64,000 nucleotides of DNA, taken from the NCBI RefSeq assembly GCF_900104675.1, contig NZ_LT629945.1, positions 1,354,756 through 1,418,755 on the forward strand, written 5' to 3'. This DNA is from Angelakisella massiliensis. GTDB lineage: Bacteria > Bacillota > Clostridia > Oscillospirales > Ruminococcaceae. Positions 16,343 through 24,627 of this stretch are shown here, in pieces (positions within the stretch are counted from its first letter, which is position 1; each line of letters starts with the position of its first letter). Position numbers and translations under genes: made by a program. Below the pieces are notes generated by a model. That model saw only the letters and a list, made by a program, of their open reading frames with translations. It made no database searches and was not told the origin of the DNA.

Positions 16343-16762
16343 TTATTGGGGCTGATACTCCTGCTCGCAGTAGATGCAGCGGTACACGCCCTTTTCAGTG
16401 AGGGCGAAAACATGGTCCAGCTCCTGCTCCACGCTGGTGATGCAGCGGGGATTTTTGCATTTGACCACGTTGACCACCCGGGCGGGAAGGGTCAGCTTTT
16501 TCTTTTCCACAATTTTGCCGCCGTCGATGATGTTGACGGTGATGTTGGGGTCAATGAAGCCCAGCACATCCAGATCGATGTCAATGCGGTCCTCGATCTT
16601 GATGATGTCCTTCCGCTCGCTCTTCTTGCTGCGGGCGTTCTTGATGATGGCCACGCTGCAATCCAGCTTGTCCAGCTCCAGCACCCGATAGATTTCCATG
16701 CTCTTTCCCGCTTTGATATGGTCGATGACCACGCCTCTTTCCAGGCTGTCGATATTCAGCAT
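16343..16762 (-). CDS. pyrI: Aspartate carbamoyltransferase regulatory subunit
   Basis: 139 residues. It has an N-terminal allosteric domain (nucleotide binding) and a C-terminal zinc domain with four Cys at about 102, 107, 129 and 132 (CKNPRC, CIYC). PyrI binds the catalytic trimers of PyrB and confers CTP/ATP control of the first committed pyrimidine step. It is shorter at the N-terminus than E. coli PyrI (153), as is usual in Clostridia. It starts 1 bp after the pyrB stop, so the two are translated together. Confidence 0.95.
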   Translation of the reverse strand: MLNIDSLERGVVIDHIKAGKSMEIYRVLELDKLDCSVAIIKNARSKKSERKDIIKIEDRIDIDLDVLGFIDPNITVNIIDGGKIVEKKKLTLPARVVNVVKCKNPRCITSVEQELDHVFALTEKGVYRCIYCEQEYQPQ

Positions 16763-16763
16763 C

Positions 16764-17675
16764 TTACTCCACCTCCAGCATTTTCATGATCAGAGCCATC
16801 CGGACAAATCTGCCGCACCGTGCCTGTTTGAAGTAGCAGGCGCGGGGGTCCTTGTCCACCTCCACGCTGATTTCATTAACACGGGGGAGGGGATGGAGGA
16901 CGATCATATCCTTCTTGGCCAGCTCCATTTTCTCTGTATCCAGAATGTAGCTGTCACGCAGGCGGATATAATCCTCTTCGTTAAAGAAGCGCTCCCGCTG
17001 TACACGGGTCATATACAGGATATCCATCTCCCCGATGGCATCCTCCAGGCGCTCCACTTCCTGGAAGTCGAAGCCGCCGGCGGTCAGATCATCCCGGATG
17101 TAGTCGGGAATCTGCAATTCCTTGGGGCTGACCAGGATAAAGCGGATGCCTTCATAGCGCATCATGGCGCGGATGAGGGAGTGGACGGTGCGGCCAAATT
17201 TCAGGTCGCCGCAGAAGCCGATGGTCAGGTTATCCAGATGACCCTTGAGCCGGCGGATGGTCAGCAGGTCGGTGAGGGTCTGGGTGGGATGCTGATGGCC
17301 GCCGTCGCCGGCATTGATCAAAGGGCACTCCACATTGGCGGCAGCCACAGCAGCGGCGCCTTCCTTGGGATGACGCATGGCGATAATGTCCGCATAGCAC
17401 TCCACAGTGCGGACGGTATCCGCCACGCTTTCACCTTTGGATGCAGAGGAGGAACTGGCCGAAGAAAAACCCAACACCTTTCCGCCGAGACTGAGCATCG
17501 CTGATTCGAAGCTGAGGCGGGTACGAGTGCTGGGTTCAAAAAATAGTGTCGCCAAAATTTTGCCGTCACATTTGTGGGCATAGGCTGTGGGGTTCTCCAT
17601 AATACGATCAGCGAGAGACAAAATCTCGTCGATTTCCTGCGTCGTCAGGTCCAACGGACTGATGAGTTTTTTCAC
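16764..17675 (-). CDS. pyrB: Aspartate carbamoyltransferase catalytic subunit
   Basis: 303 residues. It transfers the carbamoyl group of carbamoyl phosphate to aspartate. The carbamoyl-phosphate motif [14 protein letters not shown], the 80s loop SSSASKGES and HPTQTLTDL are all present, with HPLPR near the C-terminus. The start is a GTG behind GAGGAGGACG. It is followed immediately by pyrI. No PyrR site or attenuator is visible in the short leader, and other pyr genes are not in the window. Confidence 0.96.
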   Translation of the reverse strand: MKKLISPLDLTTQEIDEILSLADRIMENPTAYAHKCDGKILATLFFEPSTRTRLSFESAMLSLGGKVLGFSSASSSSASKGESVADTVRTVECYADIIAMRHPKEGAAAVAAANVECPLINAGDGGHQHPTQTLTDLLTIRRLKGHLDNLTIGFCGDLKFGRTVHSLIRAMMRYEGIRFILVSPKELQIPDYIRDDLTAGGFDFQEVERLEDAIGEMDILYMTRVQRERFFNEEDYIRLRDSYILDTEKMELAKKDMIVLHPLPRVNEISVEVDKDPRACYFKQARCGRFVRMALIMKMLEVE

Positions 17676-17709
17676 GATGGAACGTCCTCCTCTTGGTCAA
17701 ATTTTTTAT

Positions 17710-17738
17710 ATTCTACTACACCTTTCGAGCAAAAGCAA
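17710..17738 (-). promoter_or_regulatory. pyrBI promoter
   Basis: Minus-strand -35 TTGCTT (17733-17738), 17-bp spacer, -10 TAGAAT (17710-17715), about 35 bp before the pyrB start. There is too little leader for an attenuator. Confidence 0.65.
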
Positions 17739-17843
17739 GCTCTTTTTATCAGGAGAGGAAAATGAACGCGCAATATTGGACAGTTGGACAATTTTAAGCT
17801 GCTGAGAAGTTCTACCTTTGATGGAGGGCATGAAGAAGAGATG

Positions 17844-17872
17844 TTGAAAGGCACTGGAAATCATTGTATAAT
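17844..17872 (+). promoter_or_regulatory. Promoter of the aromatic-acid-exporter-like gene
   Basis: -35 TTGAAA (17844-17849), 17-bp spacer, -10 TATAAT (17867-17872). Confidence 0.8.
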
Positions 17873-17981
17873 AGCCAGCAGGCGTCTGTGATACCAGCCG
17901 GTTTGTACCCGCGCTTAAAATGATTTTGTTTGAGGTGCCTGCCCTATAAAGAAAGCGGGCCCATGGATGGAGGAAAAGAAT

Positions 17982-18545
17982 ATGGCCGAGCCCACCAATA
18001 CCAGTCTGCTGCCGCATATAGGGCTGAGGAATCTGAAAACCGCCATAGCGGCATCCTTATGCGCGCTGATTTATGAGCTGATCGACCGCAACCCCACCTT
18101 TGCCTGTATCGGGGCGATTTTCGGCATGGGCGCCGACATGGAAAATTCCAAGCTCCATGGCGGAAACCGCCTGTTCGGCACTGTGATTGGCGGCTTTCTG
18201 GGAATGATCCTGTTCCGCTTCTATCTGATTTTTTATCCTGATGGAGGCAATCATCCTGCGCTGATGATCTTTTTGTTTATTGGTGTGATTATCCTGATCC
18301 TCCTCAGTCAGTATTTTTGGGTGGGAGCGGTGCAGCCGGGCGGAGTGGTACTGTGCATCATCCTCTTTAATACCCCTACCGATACCTATATCAGTTATGC
18401 TCTCAACCGGATGCTGGATACAGGGGTGGGCGTGGTGATGGCGCTGGCGATCAATTGGCTTTTCCCCCGGGAATGTCTGGTTCGGTGGCGTACCGCGTTT
18501 AAAAATAAAATGAAAAGGGGAGACAGCGAGCAACAAACCGCATAA
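17982..18545 (+). CDS. Aromatic acid exporter / FUSC-type membrane protein
   Basis: 187 residues with about five to six membrane helices. The N-terminal block GLRNLKTAIAASLCALIYEL and the later NRMLDTGVGVVMALAINWLF resemble the ArAE/FUSC (DUF939-like) domain. In that family the domain pairs with a cytoplasmic helical region, here reduced to a short basic tail. Relatives export aromatic carboxylates or are uncharacterised. The start at 17982 has GGAGGA 8 nt upstream; the ATG at 17967 lies before the ribosome site. It is a single gene with its own promoter and terminator. Confidence 0.75.
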   Translation: MAEPTNTSLLPHIGLRNLKTAIAASLCALIYELIDRNPTFACIGAIFGMGADMENSKLHGGNRLFGTVIGGFLGMILFRFYLIFYPDGGNHPALMIFLFIGVIILILLSQYFWVGAVQPGGVVLCIILFNTPTDTYISYALNRMLDTGVGVVMALAINWLFPRECLVRWRTAFKNKMKRGDSEQQTA

Positions 18546-18734
18546 ATAGGATCTCCCCACGGTCGCTGAAAAAACAAAGAACGGGAAAAGATTTCTTCCA
18601 AAGGGAAAAGTGACGAGCGGTATTGAGAAGCATTCCAGGAAAGATTTGGGACGATCTGCAAAAGCACCTTGATCAGGTTATGAAAAAAGCAGTGGCAGTG
18701 TTTTTTCCCCAAAGCAGACAGCAGAAGGATACGT

Positions 18735-18775
18735 TAAAAACGGCAGAAGGTACAGGAAACCTTCTGCCGTTTTTG
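18735..18775. terminator. Bidirectional terminator between FUSC-type gene and iorB
   Basis: ACGGCAGAAGG (18740-18750) pairs with CCTTCTGCCGT (18760-18770). Five T follow on the plus strand and five A precede, so it can stop both the plus gene and the minus-strand iorAB operon. Confidence 0.9.
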
Positions 18776-18818
18776 ATGATTTTTATTCTATCTGTTTGAG
18801 AGAAACAGCCCTTTCCCG

Positions 18819-19403
18819 TCAGACGTTGTACAGCTCCCGTCCCAGCTGGAAAGCTTTCAGATTCATTTCCAGGAACTGAGGCTTGACGCACTGTTTAAGC
18901 GCCTCTTTCCAGGCGTCCTCGGGAAGGTCCATCATTTTAGAGAGCAGCCCCAGCAATACCACATTCACCGCTTTGCTGCTGCCTGCCTTTTCGGCGGGGG
19001 TGAGGGCGTCCACAATATAGGCATGGGAGCAAACCGCCCGAAGGTTCTTTTCCAGGTCGGCGGGATACTGGGTGGCGCCGGTAATGACCGGCATGGGCAT
19101 GATCTGCTGTGTGCTGGTGATCAGTACACCGTCCTTTTTCAGATATCCGCTCCACCGGGCTGCTTCGCACAGCTCAAAGGAGAGCAGTACATCCGCCTCG
19201 CCGGTCTGGATCACAGGGGAGCAAACTCTCTGACCATAGCGAACATAGGTGACCACCGAGCCGCCCCGCTGGGACATTCCGTGCACCTCAGAAACCTTGA
19301 CGTCATATCCGGCGTTCATCAGCAGCCGTCCAAGGGTTTTACTGGCCAGCAGGCTTCCCTGTCCGCCCACGCCGACGATCATGATGCTTTTGGTGTTTGT
19401 CAT
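18819..19403 (-). CDS. iorB: Indolepyruvate:ferredoxin oxidoreductase, beta subunit
   Basis: 194 residues, the gamma/beta-type 2-oxoacid oxidoreductase domain. The glycine-rich opening IMIVGVGGQGSLLASKTLG and the block EVHGMSQRGGSVVTYVRYG are typical. With IorA it oxidatively decarboxylates aryl pyruvates (from Trp, Tyr, Phe transamination) to aryl-acetyl-CoA, reducing ferredoxin in the cytoplasm of anaerobes. Its ATG lies 1 bp from the iorA stop, so the pair is co-translated. It ends at a bidirectional terminator. Confidence 0.95.
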   Translation of the reverse strand: MTNTKSIMIVGVGGQGSLLASKTLGRLLMNAGYDVKVSEVHGMSQRGGSVVTYVRYGQRVCSPVIQTGEADVLLSFELCEAARWSGYLKKDGVLITSTQQIMPMPVITGATQYPADLEKNLRAVCSHAYIVDALTPAEKAGSSKAVNVVLLGLLSKMMDLPEDAWKEALKQCVKPQFLEMNLKAFQLGRELYNV

Positions 19404-19404
19404 C

Positions 19405-21141
19405 TTATTCAGCCTCCTTGATGGCGGATTTGGGGCAGAGGCCTACACACAGGCCGCAGCCGACGCAGAGGGTATCATCAATATGGGCTTTGCCGCCTTC
19501 CATGGTAATGGCGGGACAGCCGATCTGGAAGCACTTGCGGCAGGCGATGCACTGCTGAGGCTCCACATGGACGGGAGGCTTTGCCTTGACGCCCTTGAGC
19601 AGCGCGCAGGGACGGCGGGCGATAATAACAGAAGGCTCCTCAGCGGCAGTTTCAGCACGGACGGAAGCTTCCAGCGCTTTGAGATCGGCGGGGTCCACCA
19701 CCACGACCCGGGACACGCCCAGAGCGCGGCACACCGCTTCCAGAGAAATCTGGTAGGCAGGCTGGTTGTGGATGTCGTATCCGGTGGTGGGATTCTGCTG
19801 ATGGCCGGTCATACCGGTGATGGAGTTGTCCAGAATAATGACGGTGGAAACGCCGTGGTTATAGGTGATATCCGCCAGGCCGGTCATACCGCTGTGCATG
19901 AAGGTGGAGTCTCCGATGACCGCTACCGCTTTTTTGGCGGCTTCAGGCCCCCGGGCCTTGGTAAAGCCGTGGAGACCGGAGATGGAAGCGCCCATGCAGA
20001 GGGTGGTATCCATGGCCAGCAGGGGAGGAGTGGCGCCCAGTGTATAGCAGCCAATGTCCCCGAATACAGTCAGGCCCAGCTTATGTAAGGTGTAAAAGAC
20101 ACCCCGGTGAGGACATCCGGGGCACAGCACGGGGGGACGCACCGGCACCGCTTCAGGATAGGCACAGCCCTCCAGAGGCGGCTGCCCCAGCAGCTTTTCC
20201 CGGATGATCTTCTGGGAAATTTCACCGATATAGCCGAAAATAGACTTGCCCTCAACAGGGATGCCCAGAGAGGCACAATGGTTTTCGATGATGGGGTCCA
20301 GCTCCTCCACCACCACCACCCGGTCCACGGTGGCGGCAAAATCCCGGATCAGCTGTTCCGGCAGAGGATTGAGCAGACCAAGCTTCAGCACAGGAGCGTC
20401 GGGCATGGCTTCCCGGACATACTGATAGCAGATGCCGGCGGTGATGATGCCAATGCGCCGGTCGCTGCCTTCTTCCACCCGGTTGAGGGGTGTGGTTTCG
20501 GCAAACTGCCGCAGCTTCAGGGTGCGCTCCTCCACAAAAACGTGACGGCCCTGGGCGTTGGCGGGCATCATCACATATTTCTTGGCGTTTTTCTCATAAT
20601 CCCGCACCGGCAGCTCCTGACGGGGGCCTACCTCCACCAGACTCTGGGAGTGGGATACCCGGGTGGACAGGCGGTAAAGCACCGGTGTGTCGAATTCTTC
20701 GGAGATGGCATAGGCGGCCTTGATATAGTCGGAACACTCCTGACTGTCGGAAGGCTCCACCATGGGCACTTTGGCGGCCTGAGCATAATGGCGGGAATCC
20801 TGCTCGTTCTGAGAGGAATGCATTCCCTGATCGTCGGCCACTGCCACGATCATTCCGCCGCCAACGCCGGTGTAAGCGGTGGTGAACAGGGGGTCCGCCG
20901 CCACGTTGAGGCCCACATGCTTCATGGCGCAGAAGCTGCGCGCGCCGCCGATGGCCGCGCCGATGGCTACCTCATAAGCCACCTTTTCATTGGGGGCCCA
21001 CTCGGAATAAATTTCAGGGTATCCGCTGATATACTCGGTGATCTCAGTGCTGGGGGTACCGGGATAGCTGGAGACCACATGACAGCCCGCTTCGTAAAGA
21101 CCTCGGGCAGCCGCCTGGTTGCCTAACATCAGTTCTTTCAT
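19405..21141 (-). CDS. iorA: Indolepyruvate:ferredoxin oxidoreductase, alpha subunit
   Basis: 578 residues. It has an N-terminal pyruvate-ferredoxin-oxidoreductase-like domain (GCHVVSSYPGTPSTEI) and a middle TPP-binding domain (LCPGCPHRG, GDIGCYTLG, IGDSTFMHSG). The C-terminal ferredoxin domain carries two Cys clusters, CIACRKCFQIGCP and CVGCGLCVGLCP, for two 4Fe-4S clusters. It is the catalytic subunit for aryl-pyruvate oxidation with CoA and ferredoxin. It is first in the iorAB operon, behind a leader with a terminator-like hairpin. Confidence 0.96.
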   Translation of the reverse strand: MKELMLGNQAAARGLYEAGCHVVSSYPGTPSTEITEYISGYPEIYSEWAPNEKVAYEVAIGAAIGGARSFCAMKHVGLNVAADPLFTTAYTGVGGGMIVAVADDQGMHSSQNEQDSRHYAQAAKVPMVEPSDSQECSDYIKAAYAISEEFDTPVLYRLSTRVSHSQSLVEVGPRQELPVRDYEKNAKKYVMMPANAQGRHVFVEERTLKLRQFAETTPLNRVEEGSDRRIGIITAGICYQYVREAMPDAPVLKLGLLNPLPEQLIRDFAATVDRVVVVEELDPIIENHCASLGIPVEGKSIFGYIGEISQKIIREKLLGQPPLEGCAYPEAVPVRPPVLCPGCPHRGVFYTLHKLGLTVFGDIGCYTLGATPPLLAMDTTLCMGASISGLHGFTKARGPEAAKKAVAVIGDSTFMHSGMTGLADITYNHGVSTVIILDNSITGMTGHQQNPTTGYDIHNQPAYQISLEAVCRALGVSRVVVVDPADLKALEASVRAETAAEEPSVIIARRPCALLKGVKAKPPVHVEPQQCIACRKCFQIGCPAITMEGGKAHIDDTLCVGCGLCVGLCPKSAIKEAE

Positions 21142-21235
21142 TTCGTCACGTTCCTTGCTCTTTGGTGTTGTGCCCGGCAGACAGCGACAGCCGCTGCTTT
21201 TTCAGCTTGCTGGTTTAAAGGAGTAAAATGCAGCG

Positions 21236-21273
21236 GCCAAAAAGATCATGGGTGCCGCCGGAGGTCCCATGAT
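21236..21273 (-). terminator. Terminator-like hairpin in the iorA leader
   Basis: Minus-strand ATCATGGG / CCCATGAT (8 bp, 21245-21273) followed by CTTTTTGG. It lies about 95 bp upstream of the iorA ATG and downstream of the mntP terminator, so it may be an attenuator of iorAB. No leader peptide or T-box elements are seen. Confidence 0.5.
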
Positions 21274-21320
21274 GGCAGAAAGGAGCTGCCGCTTTATCTG
21301 TATTTTATTTATGATACAAC

Positions 21321-21366
21321 AAAATCCGCCCCGGCACAAGTGATAAATTTCACCAATACAGGGCGG
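21321..21366 (-). terminator. Probable terminator of mntP
   Basis: Minus-strand CCGCCC ... GGGGCGG with an inner GTGA/TCAC pair, followed by ATTTTG. The stem is imperfect. It lies about 18 bp after the mntP stop. Confidence 0.55.
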
Positions 21367-21383
21367 ATGGAGAAAAAACTGGT

Positions 21384-21953
21384 TTATCCAAAGGTATGTT
21401 CCACAAAAATTTTCAGTCCGATGGCAATGAGGATCAGTCCGCCGAAAATCTGTGCCCTGGATTCCAATACTCTGCCGAAGCGTTTGCCCAGGCTGACCCC
21501 AAAGAGAGAACAGGTGAAGGTGACAACGGCAATAAAGGAAGCTGCCGGAACAATGTCTACACGAAGGGCGGCCAGGCTGATGCCAACAGCCAGAGCGTCG
21601 ATGCTGGTGGCTACAGCCTGAAGCAGCAGGCTGCGCACCGTAAAGACCCCGCCCACGGGACATTCATCGCCGCCAGCCGCTTCCTTCCGGGCCTCCCAGA
21701 TCATTTTGCCTCCCAGATATCCCAGCAGGATCAGAGCAATCAGATGGTCTACCGATTCGATCATGGAAATAAAGGTGGTTCCGGCAATAAAGCCCAATAC
21801 CGGCATCAGGCCCTGAAAGCCGCCGAAGGCAAGAGCAGTGCAGAAGGCTTGGCGGGAAGTGTAATTCCTGTAGCAGATACCGTTGCTGACCGAAACAGCG
21901 AAGGCATCCATGGACAGGCCGACGGCCAGGATGAACAGTGTGGCGAGATTCAA
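21384..21953 (-). CDS. mntP: MntP-family manganese efflux pump
   Basis: 189 residues, six membrane helices as two repeats of three. The paired conserved aspartates are in GLSMDAFAVS (N-terminal repeat) and ATSIDALAVG (C-terminal repeat). MntP exports Mn2+ across the cytoplasmic membrane. In many bacteria mntP is governed by a yybP-ykoY riboswitch or MntR; here the leader is too short for the riboswitch, and a 13-bp palindrome lies near the start site instead. Confidence 0.92.
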   Translation of the reverse strand: MNLATLFILAVGLSMDAFAVSVSNGICYRNYTSRQAFCTALAFGGFQGLMPVLGFIAGTTFISMIESVDHLIALILLGYLGGKMIWEARKEAAGGDECPVGGVFTVRSLLLQAVATSIDALAVGISLAALRVDIVPAASFIAVVTFTCSLFGVSLGKRFGRVLESRAQIFGGLILIAIGLKIFVEHTFG

Positions 21954-22009
21954 AGAGAACCAGCTCCTTTTGATAGTCGGAATAAATGTTTTCTATCACA
22001 ACTGGAATG

Positions 22010-22054
22010 AAAGTTTAACTTTTTTATTATATCGGTATGAGGACATCTTGTAAA
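22010..22054 (-). promoter_or_regulatory. mntP promoter with palindrome at the start site
   Basis: Minus-strand -35 TTTACA (22049-22054), 17-bp spacer, -10 TATAAT (22026-22031). AAAGTTTAACTTT (22010-22022), a 6-1-6 palindrome, covers the expected start site and could be an operator. Confidence 0.65.
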
Positions 22055-22234
22055 GAAATATTTGGCGGGAAGTGTCATAAACGGTGTTTTTCTCCAGAGG
22101 TGTATGCAGTTTATGGCATTTTACAGTTTATTAATGCTTTTTGCAATTTTCTGGTGTAAGATAAGGATGTACTTGGAGGCGGACAAAAAGAGCCTGAAGC
22201 AGGCGGGCCGCCCGGGAAAACGGGGGAAACGTCA

Positions 22235-23101
22235 TTGTTTGGTTATATCAGGGCCTTTAAGCCGGAGCTGAAGGTAAGGGAGTTTGAAAGCTACAAGTCG
22301 GTCTACTGCGGGCTTTGCCGGGAGCTGGGACGGCAGTATGGGCCCCTTGCCCGGCTGACCCTCAGCTACGACTTTACTTTTCTGGCTATGCTGGCGTTGT
22401 CGCTGTCCCAAGAGGAGCCCCGGACCACAGTGGAGCGCTGTCCGGTCAATCCTCTCAAACGCGTCCCCTGTTCGGTGGGAACGGAGGAAGCGGTTTTTTG
22501 CTGTGATATGGCTGCCCTGATGCTGTGGCACAAGCTGAGGGATGATGCCGCTGACGATGGCCCCATCCGACGGCTGGGAGCCAGGCTGGGGTTGCTGCTG
22601 GCCGCTCCTGCCAGAAAAAAAGCACAGCAGCGTCAGCCACATCTGGCGTCCCTTTTTCAGCGGCAGATGGACCGGCAGGCGGCGTTGGAGCGGGAAGGCT
22701 GCGCCGACGTGGATCAGGCCTGCGACCCTACCGCCACAGTTTTGGCGGAGGTATTTGCTTCGCTGTCATCCCAGGAACGGGAAAAGCGGGTGTTATGGCG
22801 GCTGGGCTATCTTTTGGGCCGCTATGTATATATGGTGGATGCTTTGGATGATCTGGATCAGGATCAGAAGCGGGGAAGCTACAATCCCTTTCTGCGGCGG
22901 GGAGATCCGCCGGAGGAGCTTCGCTCCAGAGCGAAAGGTTCACTGTATTTGACCATTGGCGAGATGGGAACGGCCTGGCAGCTGTTGGAACCCAGGCGCT
23001 TTGGCCCTATATTGGAAAATATTCTCCTTCTGGGGCTGAAAAACACAGTGGACTGGGTGGCCCTTCCTTCAAAGGACCGGCCGAAACAACGATATTGGTA
23101 A
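22235..23101 (+). CDS. DUF5685-family protein
   Basis: 288 residues, mostly alpha-helical, with an early Cys pair (SVYCGLCRELG) and a DDLDQDQKRGSYNPF block in the C-terminal half. This matches my memory of the clostridial DUF5685 family; function is unknown. The start is TTG preceded by GGGGG about 8 nt away. It is followed by a small J-domain gene and a membrane protein in the same orientation, a neighbourhood that probably functions together. Confidence 0.75.
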   Translation: MFGYIRAFKPELKVREFESYKSVYCGLCRELGRQYGPLARLTLSYDFTFLAMLALSLSQEEPRTTVERCPVNPLKRVPCSVGTEEAVFCCDMAALMLWHKLRDDAADDGPIRRLGARLGLLLAAPARKKAQQRQPHLASLFQRQMDRQAALEREGCADVDQACDPTATVLAEVFASLSSQEREKRVLWRLGYLLGRYVYMVDALDDLDQDQKRGSYNPFLRRGDPPEELRSRAKGSLYLTIGEMGTAWQLLEPRRFGPILENILLLGLKNTVDWVALPSKDRPKQRYW

Positions 23102-23190
23102 GTTTTTCTTTTTGAGGGACTATCCATTCATCAGAAAATTTGCTATACTTTGCAAAGGGAAATTCATGTAGATTGGAGTTTTTGCCCATT

Positions 23191-23835
23191 ATGACCGATC
23201 CGTATAAAGTATTGGGAATCTCTCCCTCCGCCACTGACGAGCAGGTAAAGGATGCCTATCGCCAGCTGGCCCGGAAATATCATCCGGATAATTATGTGAA
23301 CAATCCGTTGGCGGATTTGGCTACGGAAAAAATGAAGGAGATCAATGAAGCCTATGACGAGATCCAGCGGCAGCGGCGTTCCGGCAGGGGACAAACCGCT
23401 GCGGGAGCTTCGGCAGGGGCTTATGGGTCGTCTTATGGGTCTTACAACTCCTACAACGGTTATGCCGGACAAGGAGGCCAAAGCGCTTCCCAGTTCTCCG
23501 ATATCCGGGTCATGATCAACAGCGGACGGCTGGTGGAGGCGGAGGAGCTGCTGGACGGCGTACCGGAATACCGCCGGGATGCAGAATGGTTTTTCCTCAA
23601 GGGCAGCGTTGCTGCCAGCAAGGGATGGATGGATGCGGCGCTTCAGTATTTCAGCACCGCTTGTCAGAAAAACCCTTCCAATCAGGAGTACCGGGCTGCC
23701 CTCAACCGGCTGATGTATCAGCGGCAGACGGCTTATAATCAGAGTGTGCAGATGACCAGTATGTCCTGCTGCGACCTGTGCGCGGGAATGTACTGCGCCA
23801 GCTGCTGCTGTGATTGTTTGGGTCACGGCTGCTGA
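23191..23835 (+). CDS. J-domain (DnaJ-like) protein with Cys-rich tail
   Basis: 214 residues. An N-terminal J domain (about 1-65) has the HPD signature (KYHPDNY), so it should stimulate an Hsp70 ATPase. It lacks the zinc-finger and substrate domains of true DnaJ. A Gly/Ser/Tyr-rich linker (about 68-105) follows, then a TPR-like helical region around LVEAEELLDGVPEYRRDAEW. The C-terminus is unusually Cys-rich (eight Cys in the last 25 residues, e.g. CCDLCAGMYCASCCCDC), suggesting metal or membrane-associated binding. The start has GGAG 12 nt upstream. Confidence 0.88.
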   Translation: MTDPYKVLGISPSATDEQVKDAYRQLARKYHPDNYVNNPLADLATEKMKEINEAYDEIQRQRRSGRGQTAAGASAGAYGSSYGSYNSYNGYAGQGGQSASQFSDIRVMINSGRLVEAEELLDGVPEYRRDAEWFFLKGSVAASKGWMDAALQYFSTACQKNPSNQEYRAALNRLMYQRQTAYNQSVQMTSMSCCDLCAGMYCASCCCDCLGHGC

Positions 23836-23891
23836 TCAGATCCCCGTTTTTCGGGAGGATTACGCCTTGGGGCGAAAAAAGGAGAGGCGTT

Positions 23892-24443
23892 ATGTCAAGG
23901 TCCTCGGGAAAGAGCACCCAGGTAGCGTTGGGCGGACTGGCTGCGGCGCTGAGCCTGCTGCTGATGTTTTTGACAGGGATGATCCCCTTTGGTGATTATG
24001 CGCTGCCCGCCTTTGCGGGAGTGGTGCTGCTGGCAAACGTGGTGGAGAACGGACGGAAAACTGCTCTGATGGTTTATGTGGCGGTATCTCTGCTGGCGCT
24101 GTTTGTGGTGCCCAGCAAGGAGGCCGCGCTGTTGTTTGTGTTCTTTTTTGGCTATTATCCCATTCTTCAGACCCTGCTGGATAAGATCTCCGTAAAAATT
24201 TTGCGGATGGCGCTCAAGCTGGTGATCTTTAATACAGCGGTCATTGCCGCTTACTGGATCATTATCAATCTGATGGGTGTGGCGGACATTTTGGACGAAT
24301 TTGGTCCCTTCGGCCAATATTCGGCGTTGGCGCTGCTGGTGTTTGGAAATATATTCTTTGTGGTATATGATAACATGGTAGCCAATTTGTACGCGGCTTA
24401 TATTCATTGGTTCCGGCCCCGCTTTTTGCGCAGAGCGGGCTGA
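23892..24443 (+). CDS. Integral membrane protein of unknown function
   Basis: 183 residues with five or six predicted membrane helices. The opening QVALGGLAAALSLLLMFLTG looks like the first helix of ECF-transporter substrate-binding (S) components, but no substrate motif is clear. The start at 23892 has GGAGAGG about 5 nt upstream. It is the third gene of the DUF5685/J-domain cluster. The overall family assignment is uncertain. Confidence 0.7.
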   Translation: MSRSSGKSTQVALGGLAAALSLLLMFLTGMIPFGDYALPAFAGVVLLANVVENGRKTALMVYVAVSLLALFVVPSKEAALLFVFFFGYYPILQTLLDKISVKILRMALKLVIFNTAVIAAYWIIINLMGVADILDEFGPFGQYSALALLVFGNIFFVVYDNMVANLYAAYIHWFRPRFLRRAG

Positions 24444-24519
24444 ACCGATAAAAAATCATGGCGTTTGCTTCCCGGGTCCGGCCTGAATATACCTGTGGCC
24501 GGATGTGGGGAAGATTTGA

Positions 24520-24627
24520 ATGGCGGTAGTTCCAGCGACCATGGGCCACCGTCTTGTTTTCTTGCAGTGCAGGTGTGTGTTTCCCAGATGGTGCCGTATG
24601 AACGGCAAGGAGGTTAAAACAGTATGA
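24520..24627 (+). CDS. Possible 35-codon upstream ORF of the BusR-like gene
   Basis: ATG behind GGGGAAG; the peptide begins MAVVPATMGHRLVF and is Cys/Arg-rich. Its stop overlaps the next start as ATGA, the classic coupling arrangement. It has no recognised homologue and may be coincidental. Confidence 0.25.
   Translation: MAVVPATMGHRLVFLQCRCVFPRWCRMNGKEVKTV

Noticed and set aside
17676-17709. PyrR attenuator before pyrB
   Set aside because: Only about 35 bp separate promoter and start codon, which leaves no room for an attenuator.
21954-22060. yybP-ykoY manganese riboswitch before mntP
   Set aside because: The promoter lies only about 70 bp from the start codon, too short for the riboswitch, and no conserved blocks are seen.
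24444-24623. c-di-AMP (ydaO) riboswitch before the BusR-like gene
   Set aside because: Only one simple hairpin is present and no conserved ydaO segments could be found.
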